A stretch of 20,549 bases of DNA from Neorhizobium sp. UBA7851 (GTDB lineage: Bacteria > Pseudomonadota > Alphaproteobacteria > Rhizobiales > Rhizobiaceae). Position numbers and translations under genes: made by a program. The number at the start of each line of letters is the position of its first letter. Position 1 is the first letter of the stretch. The notes beneath the pieces are model-generated. The model made no database searches and had not been told where the DNA came from. It was given only the letters and a program-made list of their open reading frames with translations. The DNA lies in assembly GCA_002500765.1 (NCBI GenBank), contig DLSX01000193.1, positions 1,382 through 21,930 on the forward strand, in the 5' to 3' direction. Positions 7,047-13,915 of this stretch are shown here, one piece after another.

Positions 7047-8156
7047 TTAGTCGAAATCGTCGCCGATCAGGCGCATCCAGTTTTCGCCGGCCAGGCCGCT
7101 GATCAGCCCCTGGCCGGATCTGACCGGCTCCAACAGGCTCTTGTCCTTGGCATGGGCGACGAAGAAGGCGCGGCCGTAGAACAGCGTCTTGCGGCTGATG
7201 AGTTCGGGAGTAAGCCAAGGATGGCCGGCACCACGGATGGCCACACAGCCCGCGGCATCCGCATGGGCGAAAAGATCATCGACAAGCTCGCCGGCAACAT
7301 TCGGTGCGCAGAGTGCCTGCAGCAACCAGCCGATGCCACCCGGACGACTGTAATAGGCGTAGCAGCCGACAAGTTCGCCGCTGCGGGATTCGGCAATACG
7401 CCATGAGGGTTTGCCGAACTGCCGCTTCTGCTGTGCATGGTCCATGAACCATTCCAGCGAGGCGCTGTCCCATCGCGGGCGCAGCGGGAAAAGCCCGGAG
7501 AGTTTCAAGACCGCATCGGCAAACTCCTCGCGCGACGCATCCCAGAAGTTGACGCGTCCCGCACCGTGAATCGGCGGTGGGCGAAATGCCTTCACGCCCA
7601 TACGTTCGATAAGACCGTCGGAAAGCGATGCGACAGGCCGCAGAAAACGGGCCGCCTTCAGCCCGCGCTCGGCGACCTGAACGGCCGTGCCGGCGGGACG
7701 CAGAATGCGCAGCCAGTTGAGGCTGTAGGCGATATCCAGCGGCAGAGCGAGCTTCTGCCACATGCCGAGAGCCAGCGAATTGGCCGTCTCGGTCAGGGAA
7801 ATATCTTGCGGCCCGGTGAGAAAGGCACGCAGAAGGCGGGCACCGGCAAGCGGGTTCTGCTCGTGCCTGTCGACCATCATGGAACCGGCAAAGGCGGCCC
7901 GGATAGGACGGCCGTCTATTTCGAGCCGCGACGGGAAGACGCCGATGAAACCCTGCACGCCGCCCGTGGCATCGATAAAGACCTTCGAGCGGATCTCTTC
8001 GTCATACCAGGGGTGATCGAAAAATACCTCGCGCAGATACTGGATCATCGAGGGTCGAACGGGCTCAGAGCGACGGAAGGTTTTCTGGAAAAGCTCAGCG
8101 ACGGACGGAAGGTCTTCCCGCTCCAGATTCCGCACCCCGCCTGTCTTTTCCGTCAT
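7047..8156 (-). CDS. Large GNAT-like acyltransferase-fold protein
   Basis: A 369-residue soluble protein. The N-terminal part opens with VRNLEREDLPSVAELF, typical of GNAT folds. At about 93-110 it has MVDRHEQNPLAGARLLR, which resembles the acyl-CoA-binding motif A (V-x4-R/Q-x2-G-x-G/A) in weakened form. The C-terminal half (about 270-340) has a second GNAT-like pattern (AESRSGELVGCYAYY and onward), so it may be a tandem GNAT. N-acyl- and aminoacyl-transferases of this fold use acyl-CoA, acyl-ACP or aminoacyl-tRNA as donors. The start at 8156 has GGGGA 8 bases upstream; ATGs at 8165 and 8183 are in frame but less well placed. It converges on the ACP-ligase-NadE operon with 15 bases between the stops. 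The substrate is unknown. Confidence 0.6.
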   Translation of the reverse strand: MTEKTGGVRNLEREDLPSVAELFQKTFRRSEPVRPSMIQYLREVFFDHPWYDEEIRSKVFIDATGGVQGFIGVFPSRLEIDGRPIRAAFAGSMMVDRHEQNPLAGARLLRAFLTGPQDISLTETANSLALGMWQKLALPLDIAYSLNWLRILRPAGTAVQVAERGLKAARFLRPVASLSDGLIERMGVKAFRPPPIHGAGRVNFWDASREEFADAVLKLSGLFPLRPRWDSASLEWFMDHAQQKRQFGKPSWRIAESRSGELVGCYAYYSRPGGIGWLLQALCAPNVAGELVDDLFAHADAAGCVAIRGAGHPWLTPELISRKTLFYGRAFFVAHAKDKSLLEPVRSGQGLISGLAGENWMRLIGDDFD

Positions 8157-8220
8157 GTAAGCCATCCCCGGCGGCCAAGGCACCGCGGCGGAACCCTGCC
8201 AGAATAGGCTTAAGCAAACG

Positions 8221-8244
8221 AAAAGAGGCCCGCGCGGGGCCTCT
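8221..8244 (-). terminator. Intrinsic terminator of the PRC-barrel gene
   Basis: AGAGGCCC (8224-8231) and GGGCCTCT (8237-8244) form a perfect 8-bp, GC-rich stem with loop GCGCG. On the minus strand the hairpin is followed by TTTT, then CGTTTG. It starts 22 bases after the PRC-barrel stop and separates that gene from the GNAT-like gene further along the same strand. Confidence 0.85.
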
Positions 8245-8266
8245 CTCGCAGAACGATCGGATCGGA

Positions 8267-8659
8267 TTACATCCAGTACGGGGGAACGCCGTAATAGTCG
8301 TAGACCTTCCGGTCATTGCCCCGGTAAAAACTGTCATCGTCGAGATCATGGTATTTCGGAGCACCGGTGATCTGGTCCTTGGTGAGGTCGATCCGGTAGC
8401 CATCGAGTTGCTCGTCATAGCGCAGTTTTTCCCATGGCAGCGGGTAGTAGTCATCGCCGATGCCGAGGAAGCCGCCGAAGCTCAAGACGGCGTAACCGAC
8501 ACGTCCACCGCGCTTTTCGAGCAGAATGCGTTCGATCGAGCCGATGCGCTTGCCGTCCGCGCCATAGACTGCCGTACCCTCGACCTTGTCGCTGGCGATC
8601 AGCGACGGCGTGTCCTTTACATAGGGATCCTGTCCTGCGCGGGGTTCCTGATGCAACAT
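8267..8659 (-). CDS. PRC-barrel domain protein
   Basis: A 130-residue protein with one PRC-barrel domain (about 19-95), seen in LIASDKVEGTAVYGADGKRIGSI, the GYAVLSFGGFLGIG strand pair and YYPLPWEKLRYDE. It is named after photosynthetic reaction centre H subunits and RimM. In rhizobia, small stand-alone PRC-barrel proteins are often stress-induced and of unknown role. The C-terminus is rich in Asp, Tyr and Pro. No signal peptide or membrane segment is seen. GGAGG lies 7 bases before the ATG at 8659. The gene is monocistronic, with its own terminator and an upstream motif resembling an EcfG-type stress promoter at 8701-8725. Confidence 0.88.
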   Translation of the reverse strand: MLHQEPRAGQDPYVKDTPSLIASDKVEGTAVYGADGKRIGSIERILLEKRGGRVGYAVLSFGGFLGIGDDYYPLPWEKLRYDEQLDGYRIDLTKDQITGAPKYHDLDDDSFYRGNDRKVYDYYGVPPYWM

Positions 8660-8700
8660 AATATGCCTCCTTCAGATTGCTGTTTGCGTCATGGAAATAG

Positions 8701-8725
8701 AACTGCAAGCGCTGCGGATGGTTCC
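8701..8725 (-). promoter_or_regulatory. EcfG/RpoE2-type promoter candidate for the PRC-barrel gene
   Basis: On the minus strand GGAAC (8725-8721) is followed after 16 bases by AGTT (8704-8701). The consensus for the alphaproteobacterial general stress sigma factor is GGAAC, 16-17 bases, then cGTT. The -10 lies about 42 bases before the start codon at 8659, a normal distance. No sigma factor gene is in the window to support it. Confidence 0.55.
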
Positions 8726-8740
8726 CGGACATGCGACAAT

Positions 8741-8756
8741 TTGACGTTTACGTTAA
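8741..8756. promoter_or_regulatory. LiuR-like operator candidate upstream of fadD
   Basis: TTGACGT-TT-ACGTTAA is an inverted repeat with 7-bp arms and one mismatch. It resembles the TTTACGT/ACGTAAA type of site I recall for LiuR, a MerR-family regulator of branched-chain amino acid and fatty-acid degradation in proteobacteria. It lies 130 bases before the fadD start and 82 bases before the divergent PRC-barrel start, so it could act on either gene; fadD fits the function. Confidence 0.45.
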
Positions 8757-8807
8757 AGTCATCTAGCTGTTCGAGAACGGACCAATCTTTTCCGGTTCCT
8801 GTGAATG

Positions 8808-8820
8808 ACCTAATATAGGT
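8808..8820. promoter_or_regulatory. Palindrome covering a possible fadD -10 box
   Basis: ACCTA-ATA-TAGGT is a 13-bp inverted repeat with perfect 5-bp arms. It contains TAATAT (8811-8816), a possible -10 hexamer for fadD. The matching -35 position (8788-8793, TTTTCC) is poor, so a promoter here would need an activator or be weak. A repressor bound at the palindrome would block it. The rest of the 226-bp gap 8660-8885 is covered by the two preceding sites. Confidence 0.35.
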
Positions 8821-8885
8821 GGTGGAGAAGTGGAGGACTTTTCCATCGCCTTCAGATAAGGCCAACGAGCATGGAGGATGCTCTC

Positions 8886-10580
8886 ATGAATGAACAGGTG
8901 GCGAGAGCCCCGACGAACCCGCGCAAGATATGGCTGAAATCCTATCCGCCGGGGGTTCCCGAAGAGATTTCGCCGCTGGCGCACCGCTCGCTAGGCCAGC
9001 TTTTCGAGGACAGTTGCGCCCGTTACAGTGACCGTGCGGCTTTTACCAGCATGGGAAAATCGCTGACATTCCGCGAGCTCGAGGCCGAAAGTCGCAAGAT
9101 TGGCGCCTGGCTGCAGCAAAAAGGACTGGAAAAAGGCGACCGCGTGGCGGTCATGCTGCCGAATGTTCTTCAAAATCCGGTGATCGTCTACGGAATTCTT
9201 CGCGCAGGTTTCGTCGTCGTCAACGTCAACCCGCTCTATACGCCGCGCGAACTCGAATACCAGTTGAAGGATTCCGGTGCGAAAGCGCTGTTCCTGCTCG
9301 AGAACTTTGCCGCCACCGCGCAACAGGTCTTGCAGGCGACGAGCGTCAAACATGTGGTCGTCGCGACGATGGGCGACATGCTGGGCCTGAAGGGGCATAT
9401 CGTCAATCTGGTCGTGCGCAAGATGAAGAAGCTCGTACCGGCATGGTCGTTGCCCGGTCATTTAAGCTTCAAGGCCGTCCTGAATGAAGGCGCCAAGTCT
9501 GCGATGAGGTCGGTGGACATCGGCCCGCATGATGTCGCGTTTCTTCAATATACCGGCGGAACCACAGGCGTATCGAAGGGCGCGATCCTCACCCATGCCA
9601 ACCTGCTTTCCAACAAGGTGCAGATGGGGACCTGGATGGAAAGCGCGTTTCTCAACAAGCCGCGCCCGGAACAGCTGCAGTTTCTCTGCGCGCTGCCGCT
9701 CTATCATATCTTTGCACTGACGGTGAATTCGCTGATGGGAATTGCCACCGGCAGCCACAACCTGCTGATCGCCAATCCGCGCGACATTCCTGCCTTCGTG
9801 AAAGAACTGCAGAAACATCCGGTTCACATCTTTCCAGGGCTGAACACGCTGTTCAACGCGCTGATGAACAATGCCGACTTCCAGAAGCTCGACCATTCGT
9901 CGCTGATCCTCGTGTTCGGTGGCGGCATGTCGGTGCAGCGACCGGTGGCCGAACGCTGGCTCGCAATGACCGGCTGCCCGATCACCGAGGGCTACGGGCT
10001 TTCGGAGACCTCGCCCGTCGCCACCGCAAACCGGCTCGACACAAAGGAATTCTCAGGCATGATCGGCCTGCCGGTCTCATCGACGGAAATTGCGATCCGC
10101 GACGATGACGGCCATGACGTAGAGCTCGGCGGTGTCGGCGAAATCTGCATTCGCGGACCGCAGGTCATGGCGGGCTACTGGAACCGGCCGGACGAAACGG
10201 CCAAGGTCATGACAGCAGACGGCTTTTTCCGCACCGGCGACATGGGCTATATGGACCGCGAAGGTTACGTCAAAATCGTAGATCGCAAGAAGGACATGAT
10301 CCTCGTTTCGGGCTTCAACGTCTATCCGAACGAGGTCGAGGAAGTTGCGGCAATGCATCCCGGCGTGCTGGAATGTGCGGCAGTCGGGATTGCAGACCCG
10401 AATTCGGGCGAAGCGGTGAAACTGTTCGTGGTGAAGAAGGACGAGAGCCTCACGGAGGCCGAGCTGAAGGCCCATTGCGCGGCGAACCTCACCAACTACA
10501 AGCGGCCCCGCGTCATCGAATTCCGCGATCAATTGCCGAAATCCAATGTCGGCAAGATCCTGAGGCGAGAGCTGCGGTAA
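8886..10580 (+). CDS. fadD: Long-chain fatty acid--CoA ligase
   Basis: A 564-residue enzyme, close to E. coli FadD (561), that activates long-chain fatty acids to acyl-CoA at the inner membrane for beta-oxidation or phospholipid use. The ATP/AMP motif is YTGGTTGVSKGA (222-233) and GYGLSETSP (369-377) is intact. The FadD signature region from DGFFRTGDMGYMDREG through VDRKKDMILVSGFNVYPNEVEE (445-486) is textbook. The catalytic lysine is K557 in PKSNVGKILRRELR. The start at 8886 is preferred over the ATG at 8871 because GGAGG lies 8 bases before it and falls between the two ATGs. Upstream are a LiuR-like inverted repeat and a palindrome over a possible -10. Downstream is a stem-loop and then a DUF900 lipoprotein gene on the same strand. 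Confidence 0.95.
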   Translation: MNEQVARAPTNPRKIWLKSYPPGVPEEISPLAHRSLGQLFEDSCARYSDRAAFTSMGKSLTFRELEAESRKIGAWLQQKGLEKGDRVAVMLPNVLQNPVIVYGILRAGFVVVNVNPLYTPRELEYQLKDSGAKALFLLENFAATAQQVLQATSVKHVVVATMGDMLGLKGHIVNLVVRKMKKLVPAWSLPGHLSFKAVLNEGAKSAMRSVDIGPHDVAFLQYTGGTTGVSKGAILTHANLLSNKVQMGTWMESAFLNKPRPEQLQFLCALPLYHIFALTVNSLMGIATGSHNLLIANPRDIPAFVKELQKHPVHIFPGLNTLFNALMNNADFQKLDHSSLILVFGGGMSVQRPVAERWLAMTGCPITEGYGLSETSPVATANRLDTKEFSGMIGLPVSSTEIAIRDDDGHDVELGGVGEICIRGPQVMAGYWNRPDETAKVMTADGFFRTGDMGYMDREGYVKIVDRKKDMILVSGFNVYPNEVEEVAAMHPGVLECAAVGIADPNSGEAVKLFVVKKDESLTEAELKAHCAANLTNYKRPRVIEFRDQLPKSNVGKILRRELR

Positions 10581-10599
10581 CCTTCGCGGCCGTTGCAAC

Positions 10600-10637
10600 A
10601 CGGCGACAGGTCAAAACCAAGAGTGGCTTGTCGCCGT
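10600..10637 (+). terminator. Stem-loop after fadD, possible terminator
   Basis: ACGGCGACA (10600-10608) and TGTCGCCGT (10629-10637) are perfect 9-bp arms around a 20-nt loop, starting 19 bases after the fadD stop. There is no run of T after it, so it is not a standard intrinsic terminator. It may protect the fadD mRNA end or assist factor-dependent termination. Confidence 0.35.
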
Positions 10638-10720
10638 CATATCCTCCGTTTAGCAGTGGACGGCCTGTGCGCTCTCCATTACCCAAGGGTTGTGGTGCCG
10701 GGAAAGCTGTTGGAGTTCGC

Positions 10721-11968
10721 TTGCAAAACCGTGCCGGATTTTCGTTTCGCCTGATTGCCGTCGTTTCTGTCCTGGCCGCGCTTTCGAGCTGCGCCGGCAG
10801 GCCTGAAGGCGTGCTGATACCAACGGCTGCGGCTTCAGCTCCCGGCGCATCGACCGTCGATGTCATGGTGGCGACGACCCGAAAATCGACGGAGACGCCG
10901 GGCATACTGTTCTCCGGCGAACGCGGCAGGGAACCTTCGCTTACCGAAATCAAGATCTCGATACCCCCCGCCAGCGCGCGCGAAGTCGGTCAGGTACAAT
11001 GGCCGAAAAAGCTTCCCGCCAACCCCGCCAAGGAATTCGCGACACTCTCGGTCACGCCAATGAAGATCGGTGGTGCGCGCACTTGGCTGCATCACAATCT
11101 GCCCAAGAGCCGCAGGGTGATGGTCTTCGTTCACGGATTCAACAATCGTTACGAGGATGCGGTCTATCGCTTCGCGCAGATCGTCCACGATTCCGATACC
11201 GACGTGGCGCCGGTACTTTTCACCTGGCCGTCGCGCGGCAGCATCTTTGCCTATAACTACGACAAGGAAAGCACCAACTATTCCCGCGATGCGCTGGAGA
11301 ATGTGTTGCGGCAGCTTTCCACCGACCCCGCCGTCGGCGAAGTGACGATCATGGCGCATTCCATGGGATCGTGGCTCACGGTCGAGGCTCTCCGCCAGAT
11401 GGCGATCCGCGATGGGCGTGTGGCGCCGAAAATCCAGAACGTCATACTCGCTTCACCGGATCTCGATGTCGACGTGTTCAGCCGGCAGTTCGCCGAGCTC
11501 GGCCCCAATCACCCGAGTTTCACCCTTTTCGTGTCGCAGGACGACCGGGCGCTCAGCCTGTCCCGGCGGATCTCCGGCAATATCGACCGACTGGGCCAGG
11601 TGGACCCAACCGTCGAGCCATATCGTACCGAATTCGAAAAGGCCGGGATCGTCGTTCTCGATCTCACCAAGCTCAAGGGTGGCGACCGCCTGAACCATGG
11701 CAAGTTCGCAGAAAGCCCGGAAGTGGTGAAACTGATCGGCAACCGGTTGATCGCGGGACAGACGGTGACCGACAGCGATGTCGGGCTTGGCGAAAGGCTG
11801 GGCGCAGTGGCGCTCGGTACGGCGCAGACGGTCGGCGGCGCGGCCAGTGTCGCGGTCAGCACGCCCATCGCCATTTTTGATCCGGCAACACGCCGTAATT
11901 ACAATGAGCAGGTCGGCCGGTTCGGACAGGCCGTCGGCAATACGGTGGAGACGGCTGTCGGCCAGTAA
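10721..11968 (+). CDS. DUF900-type alpha/beta-hydrolase lipoprotein
   Basis: From a TTG start at 10721 (GGAG 5 bases upstream) the protein has 415 residues. It opens with a lipoprotein signal peptide: FSFRLIAVVSVLAA, then lipobox LSSC with C24 as the lipidated cysteine. This is the only start giving a sensible N-terminus; the open frame reaches back into fadD without a start in a better context. The hydrolase core (about 130-340) has VFVHGFNN (oxyanion side) and nucleophile S214 in MAHSMGSW. Acid candidates are D247 and D249 in ASPDLDVD, and H326 in LNHGKF. This is the alpha/beta-hydrolase family of unknown function, DUF900 (COG4782). A glycine- and alanine-rich tail follows. Likely periplasmic and membrane-anchored; the substrate is unknown. 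Confidence 0.82.
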   Translation: MQNRAGFSFRLIAVVSVLAALSSCAGRPEGVLIPTAAASAPGASTVDVMVATTRKSTETPGILFSGERGREPSLTEIKISIPPASAREVGQVQWPKKLPANPAKEFATLSVTPMKIGGARTWLHHNLPKSRRVMVFVHGFNNRYEDAVYRFAQIVHDSDTDVAPVLFTWPSRGSIFAYNYDKESTNYSRDALENVLRQLSTDPAVGEVTIMAHSMGSWLTVEALRQMAIRDGRVAPKIQNVILASPDLDVDVFSRQFAELGPNHPSFTLFVSQDDRALSLSRRISGNIDRLGQVDPTVEPYRTEFEKAGIVVLDLTKLKGGDRLNHGKFAESPEVVKLIGNRLIAGQTVTDSDVGLGERLGAVALGTAQTVGGAASVAVSTPIAIFDPATRRNYNEQVGRFGQAVGNTVETAVGQ

Positions 11969-12076
11969 ACTGGACAATTGATTGAACCATTAGGCAAAAG
12001 ACGCATAGCCGCCGCTTGATTTGAACAAGAAAGCGAATAGGTTCCCATGCATCATCCTGCAGAATGCGAGGAAATC

Positions 12077-13702
12077 ATGCAGACGATCGTCCAAGAGCTC
12101 AAGGCAACCGCAGACGCTACCAAGGCGACGGACATTCGTGCCGCTTTCGCCAAGGACGCAGGGCGCTTCGAAAAATTCAGCGCCCGCTTCGATGACCTCA
12201 CCATGGATTATTCCAAGACCGCGGTGAACGAGGAGATCCTCACGCTGCTTGAAAAGCTAGCCGATGCCGGCGGCGTGGCGAAAAAGCGCGAGGAGATGTT
12301 CTCCGGTGTCGCCATCAACTTCACCGAAGACCGCGCGGTGCTGCACACCGCGCTGCGCAACCGTTCCAACACACCAGTTCTGGTCGACGGCCGCGATGTC
12401 ATGCCGGACGTCAATGCCGTTCTGGCGGCAATGGGCAAGTTTGCTGACGGCATCCGTTCCGGCGCATTGAAGGGCGCGACGGGCAAGAAGATAACCGATG
12501 TCGTCAATATCGGCATCGGCGGTTCGGACCTCGGGCCGGTCATGGCGACGCTGGCGCTCGCGCCTTTCCATGACGGCCCGCGCGCGCATTTCGTCTCCAA
12601 TGTCGACGGCGCCCATATCGCCGATACGCTGAAGCTGCTCGATGCGGAGACGACGCTGTTCATCGTTGCTTCGAAGACCTTCACGACGATCGAGACGATG
12701 ACCAATGCGGCAACGGCTCGCAGGTTCATTGCAGACAAGCTGGGCGACGCCGCCGTAGAGCATCATTTCTGCGCCGTCTCCACCGCGCTCGACAAGGTCG
12801 CGGCCTTCGGCATCGATCAGAGCCGCGTGTTCGGCTTCTGGGACTGGGTGGGTGGTCGTTATTCGATCTGGTCGGCGATCGGCCTGCCGCTGATGATCGC
12901 CATCGGGCCGGAGAATTTCGGCAAGTTCCTTGATGGCGCGCATGCGATGGACAGGCATTTTCGCGAGGCGCCTGTTCGCGAAAACCTGCCGATGCTGCTC
13001 GGCCTGATCGGTTTCTACCATCGCAACGTTCTGGGTTATCCGACCCGCGCGATCCTGCCCTACGACCAGCGCCTGTTGCGCTTCCCCGCCTATCTGCAGC
13101 AGCTCGACATGGAATCGAACGGCAAGGGCGTGACGATCGACGGCACGCCGGTCGAAGGCAATTCCGGCCCGATCGTCTGGGGCGAGCCCGGCACCAACGG
13201 CCAGCACGCCTTTTACCAGCTGATCCACCAGGGCACGAGCATCATCCCGGCCGAGTTCATGATCGCGGCAAACGGCTTCGAGCCGGAACTGCGGCACCAG
13301 CATGACCTGCTGATCGCCAATTGCCTGGCGCAGTCGGAAGCGCTGATGAAGGGCCGCAGCTTCGAGGAAGCAAAGGCGCAGCTGACCTCCAAGGGCATGG
13401 ACGGCAAAAAGGCCGACTTCATCGCGCCGCATCGCGTGTTCACCGGCAATCGTCCGTCGATCACCTTCGTGCATGACAAGCTGACGCCGTTTGCCTTCGG
13501 TCGTCTCGTGGCGCTTTACGAACACCGTGTCTTTGTCGAGGGCGTGCTCTTCCGCATCAACTCCTTCGATCAGTGGGGCGTGGAACTCGGCAAAGAACTG
13601 GCGACCGGCTTGCTTCCTGTGGTCGAAGGCAAGGAAAGCGCCGAAGGGCATGATTCATCTACGCAGGGACTGGTGAAGACGCTGGCCGGGCTGAAGAAGT
13701 GA
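12077..13702 (+). CDS. pgi: Glucose-6-phosphate isomerase
   Basis: A 541-residue cytosolic enzyme interconverting glucose 6-phosphate and fructose 6-phosphate. In organisms that rely on the Entner-Doudoroff route this step mainly recycles fructose 6-phosphate. Phosphate binding is at GIGGSDLG (146-153) and the family signature at FGFWDWVGGRYS (252-263). By alignment in mind with rabbit PGI, the catalytic residues are E346 in LDMESNGK, H377 in NGQHAFYQ and K506 in QWGVELGK; all are present. The start at 12077 has GAGG 5 bases upstream; an ATG at 12047 would add 10 residues. The 108-bp gap before it shows no strong promoter hexamers. A RIME-like element follows the gene. Confidence 0.97.
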   Translation: MQTIVQELKATADATKATDIRAAFAKDAGRFEKFSARFDDLTMDYSKTAVNEEILTLLEKLADAGGVAKKREEMFSGVAINFTEDRAVLHTALRNRSNTPVLVDGRDVMPDVNAVLAAMGKFADGIRSGALKGATGKKITDVVNIGIGGSDLGPVMATLALAPFHDGPRAHFVSNVDGAHIADTLKLLDAETTLFIVASKTFTTIETMTNAATARRFIADKLGDAAVEHHFCAVSTALDKVAAFGIDQSRVFGFWDWVGGRYSIWSAIGLPLMIAIGPENFGKFLDGAHAMDRHFREAPVRENLPMLLGLIGFYHRNVLGYPTRAILPYDQRLLRFPAYLQQLDMESNGKGVTIDGTPVEGNSGPIVWGEPGTNGQHAFYQLIHQGTSIIPAEFMIAANGFEPELRHQHDLLIANCLAQSEALMKGRSFEEAKAQLTSKGMDGKKADFIAPHRVFTGNRPSITFVHDKLTPFAFGRLVALYEHRVFVEGVLFRINSFDQWGVELGKELATGLLPVVEGKESAEGHDSSTQGLVKTLAGLKK

Positions 13703-13753
13703 GTTTGGCGGGGCGGTTTCGGCTGCTCCTCACTTGCGTTGGTGCTTGAGGTA

Positions 13754-13893
13754 GCCCCTCATCCGGCTGCCGCCACCTTCTCCCCGTAATGACGGGGAGA
13801 AGGACACTAGCCGAGAGCTCTCCGCCCCTCTCCAACGTCAAGCAAGGCACGTCCCCTCGCCCCGCGTGCGGGGAGAGGGTTAGGGTGAGGGGC
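13754..13893. repeat. RIME-like intergenic mosaic element
   Basis: A 140-bp element between the convergent pgi and frk genes. Its ends are perfect 8-bp inverted repeats, GCCCCTCA (13754-13761) and TGAGGGGC (13886-13893). Inside are two large hairpins. One has perfect 12-bp arms (13776-13787 and 13792-13803, loop AATG). The other has 12-bp arms with one mismatch (13854-13865 and 13868-13879, loop GT). This two-palindrome layout and the CCTTCTCCCCG / CCCTCTCCCCG arms match the Rhizobium-specific intergenic mosaic elements (RIME) described in rhizobia. It fills most of the 213-bp gap 13703-13915 and may act as a bidirectional transcription end. Confidence 0.8.
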
Positions 13894-13915
13894 ACCTTTT
13901 TAGACTGATTAAACC

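Noticed and set aside
8776..8799. A further GGAAC...CGTT pair on the minus strand upstream of the PRC-barrel gene.
   Set aside because: The spacer is 15 bases, shorter than the 16-17 expected, and the site is about 115 bases from the start codon; the pair at 8701-8725 is better placed.
10628..10656. TTGTCG-N17-TAGCAG as a promoter for the DUF900 lipoprotein gene.
   Set aside because: The -10 fits only 3/6 and the -35 lies within the stem-loop; not convincing enough to list.
12257..13651. Long minus-strand open frame opposite pgi.
   Set aside because: It is the mirror of a highly biased coding gene, and its composition (many His, Arg, Gln, Ala) is typical of antisense frames.
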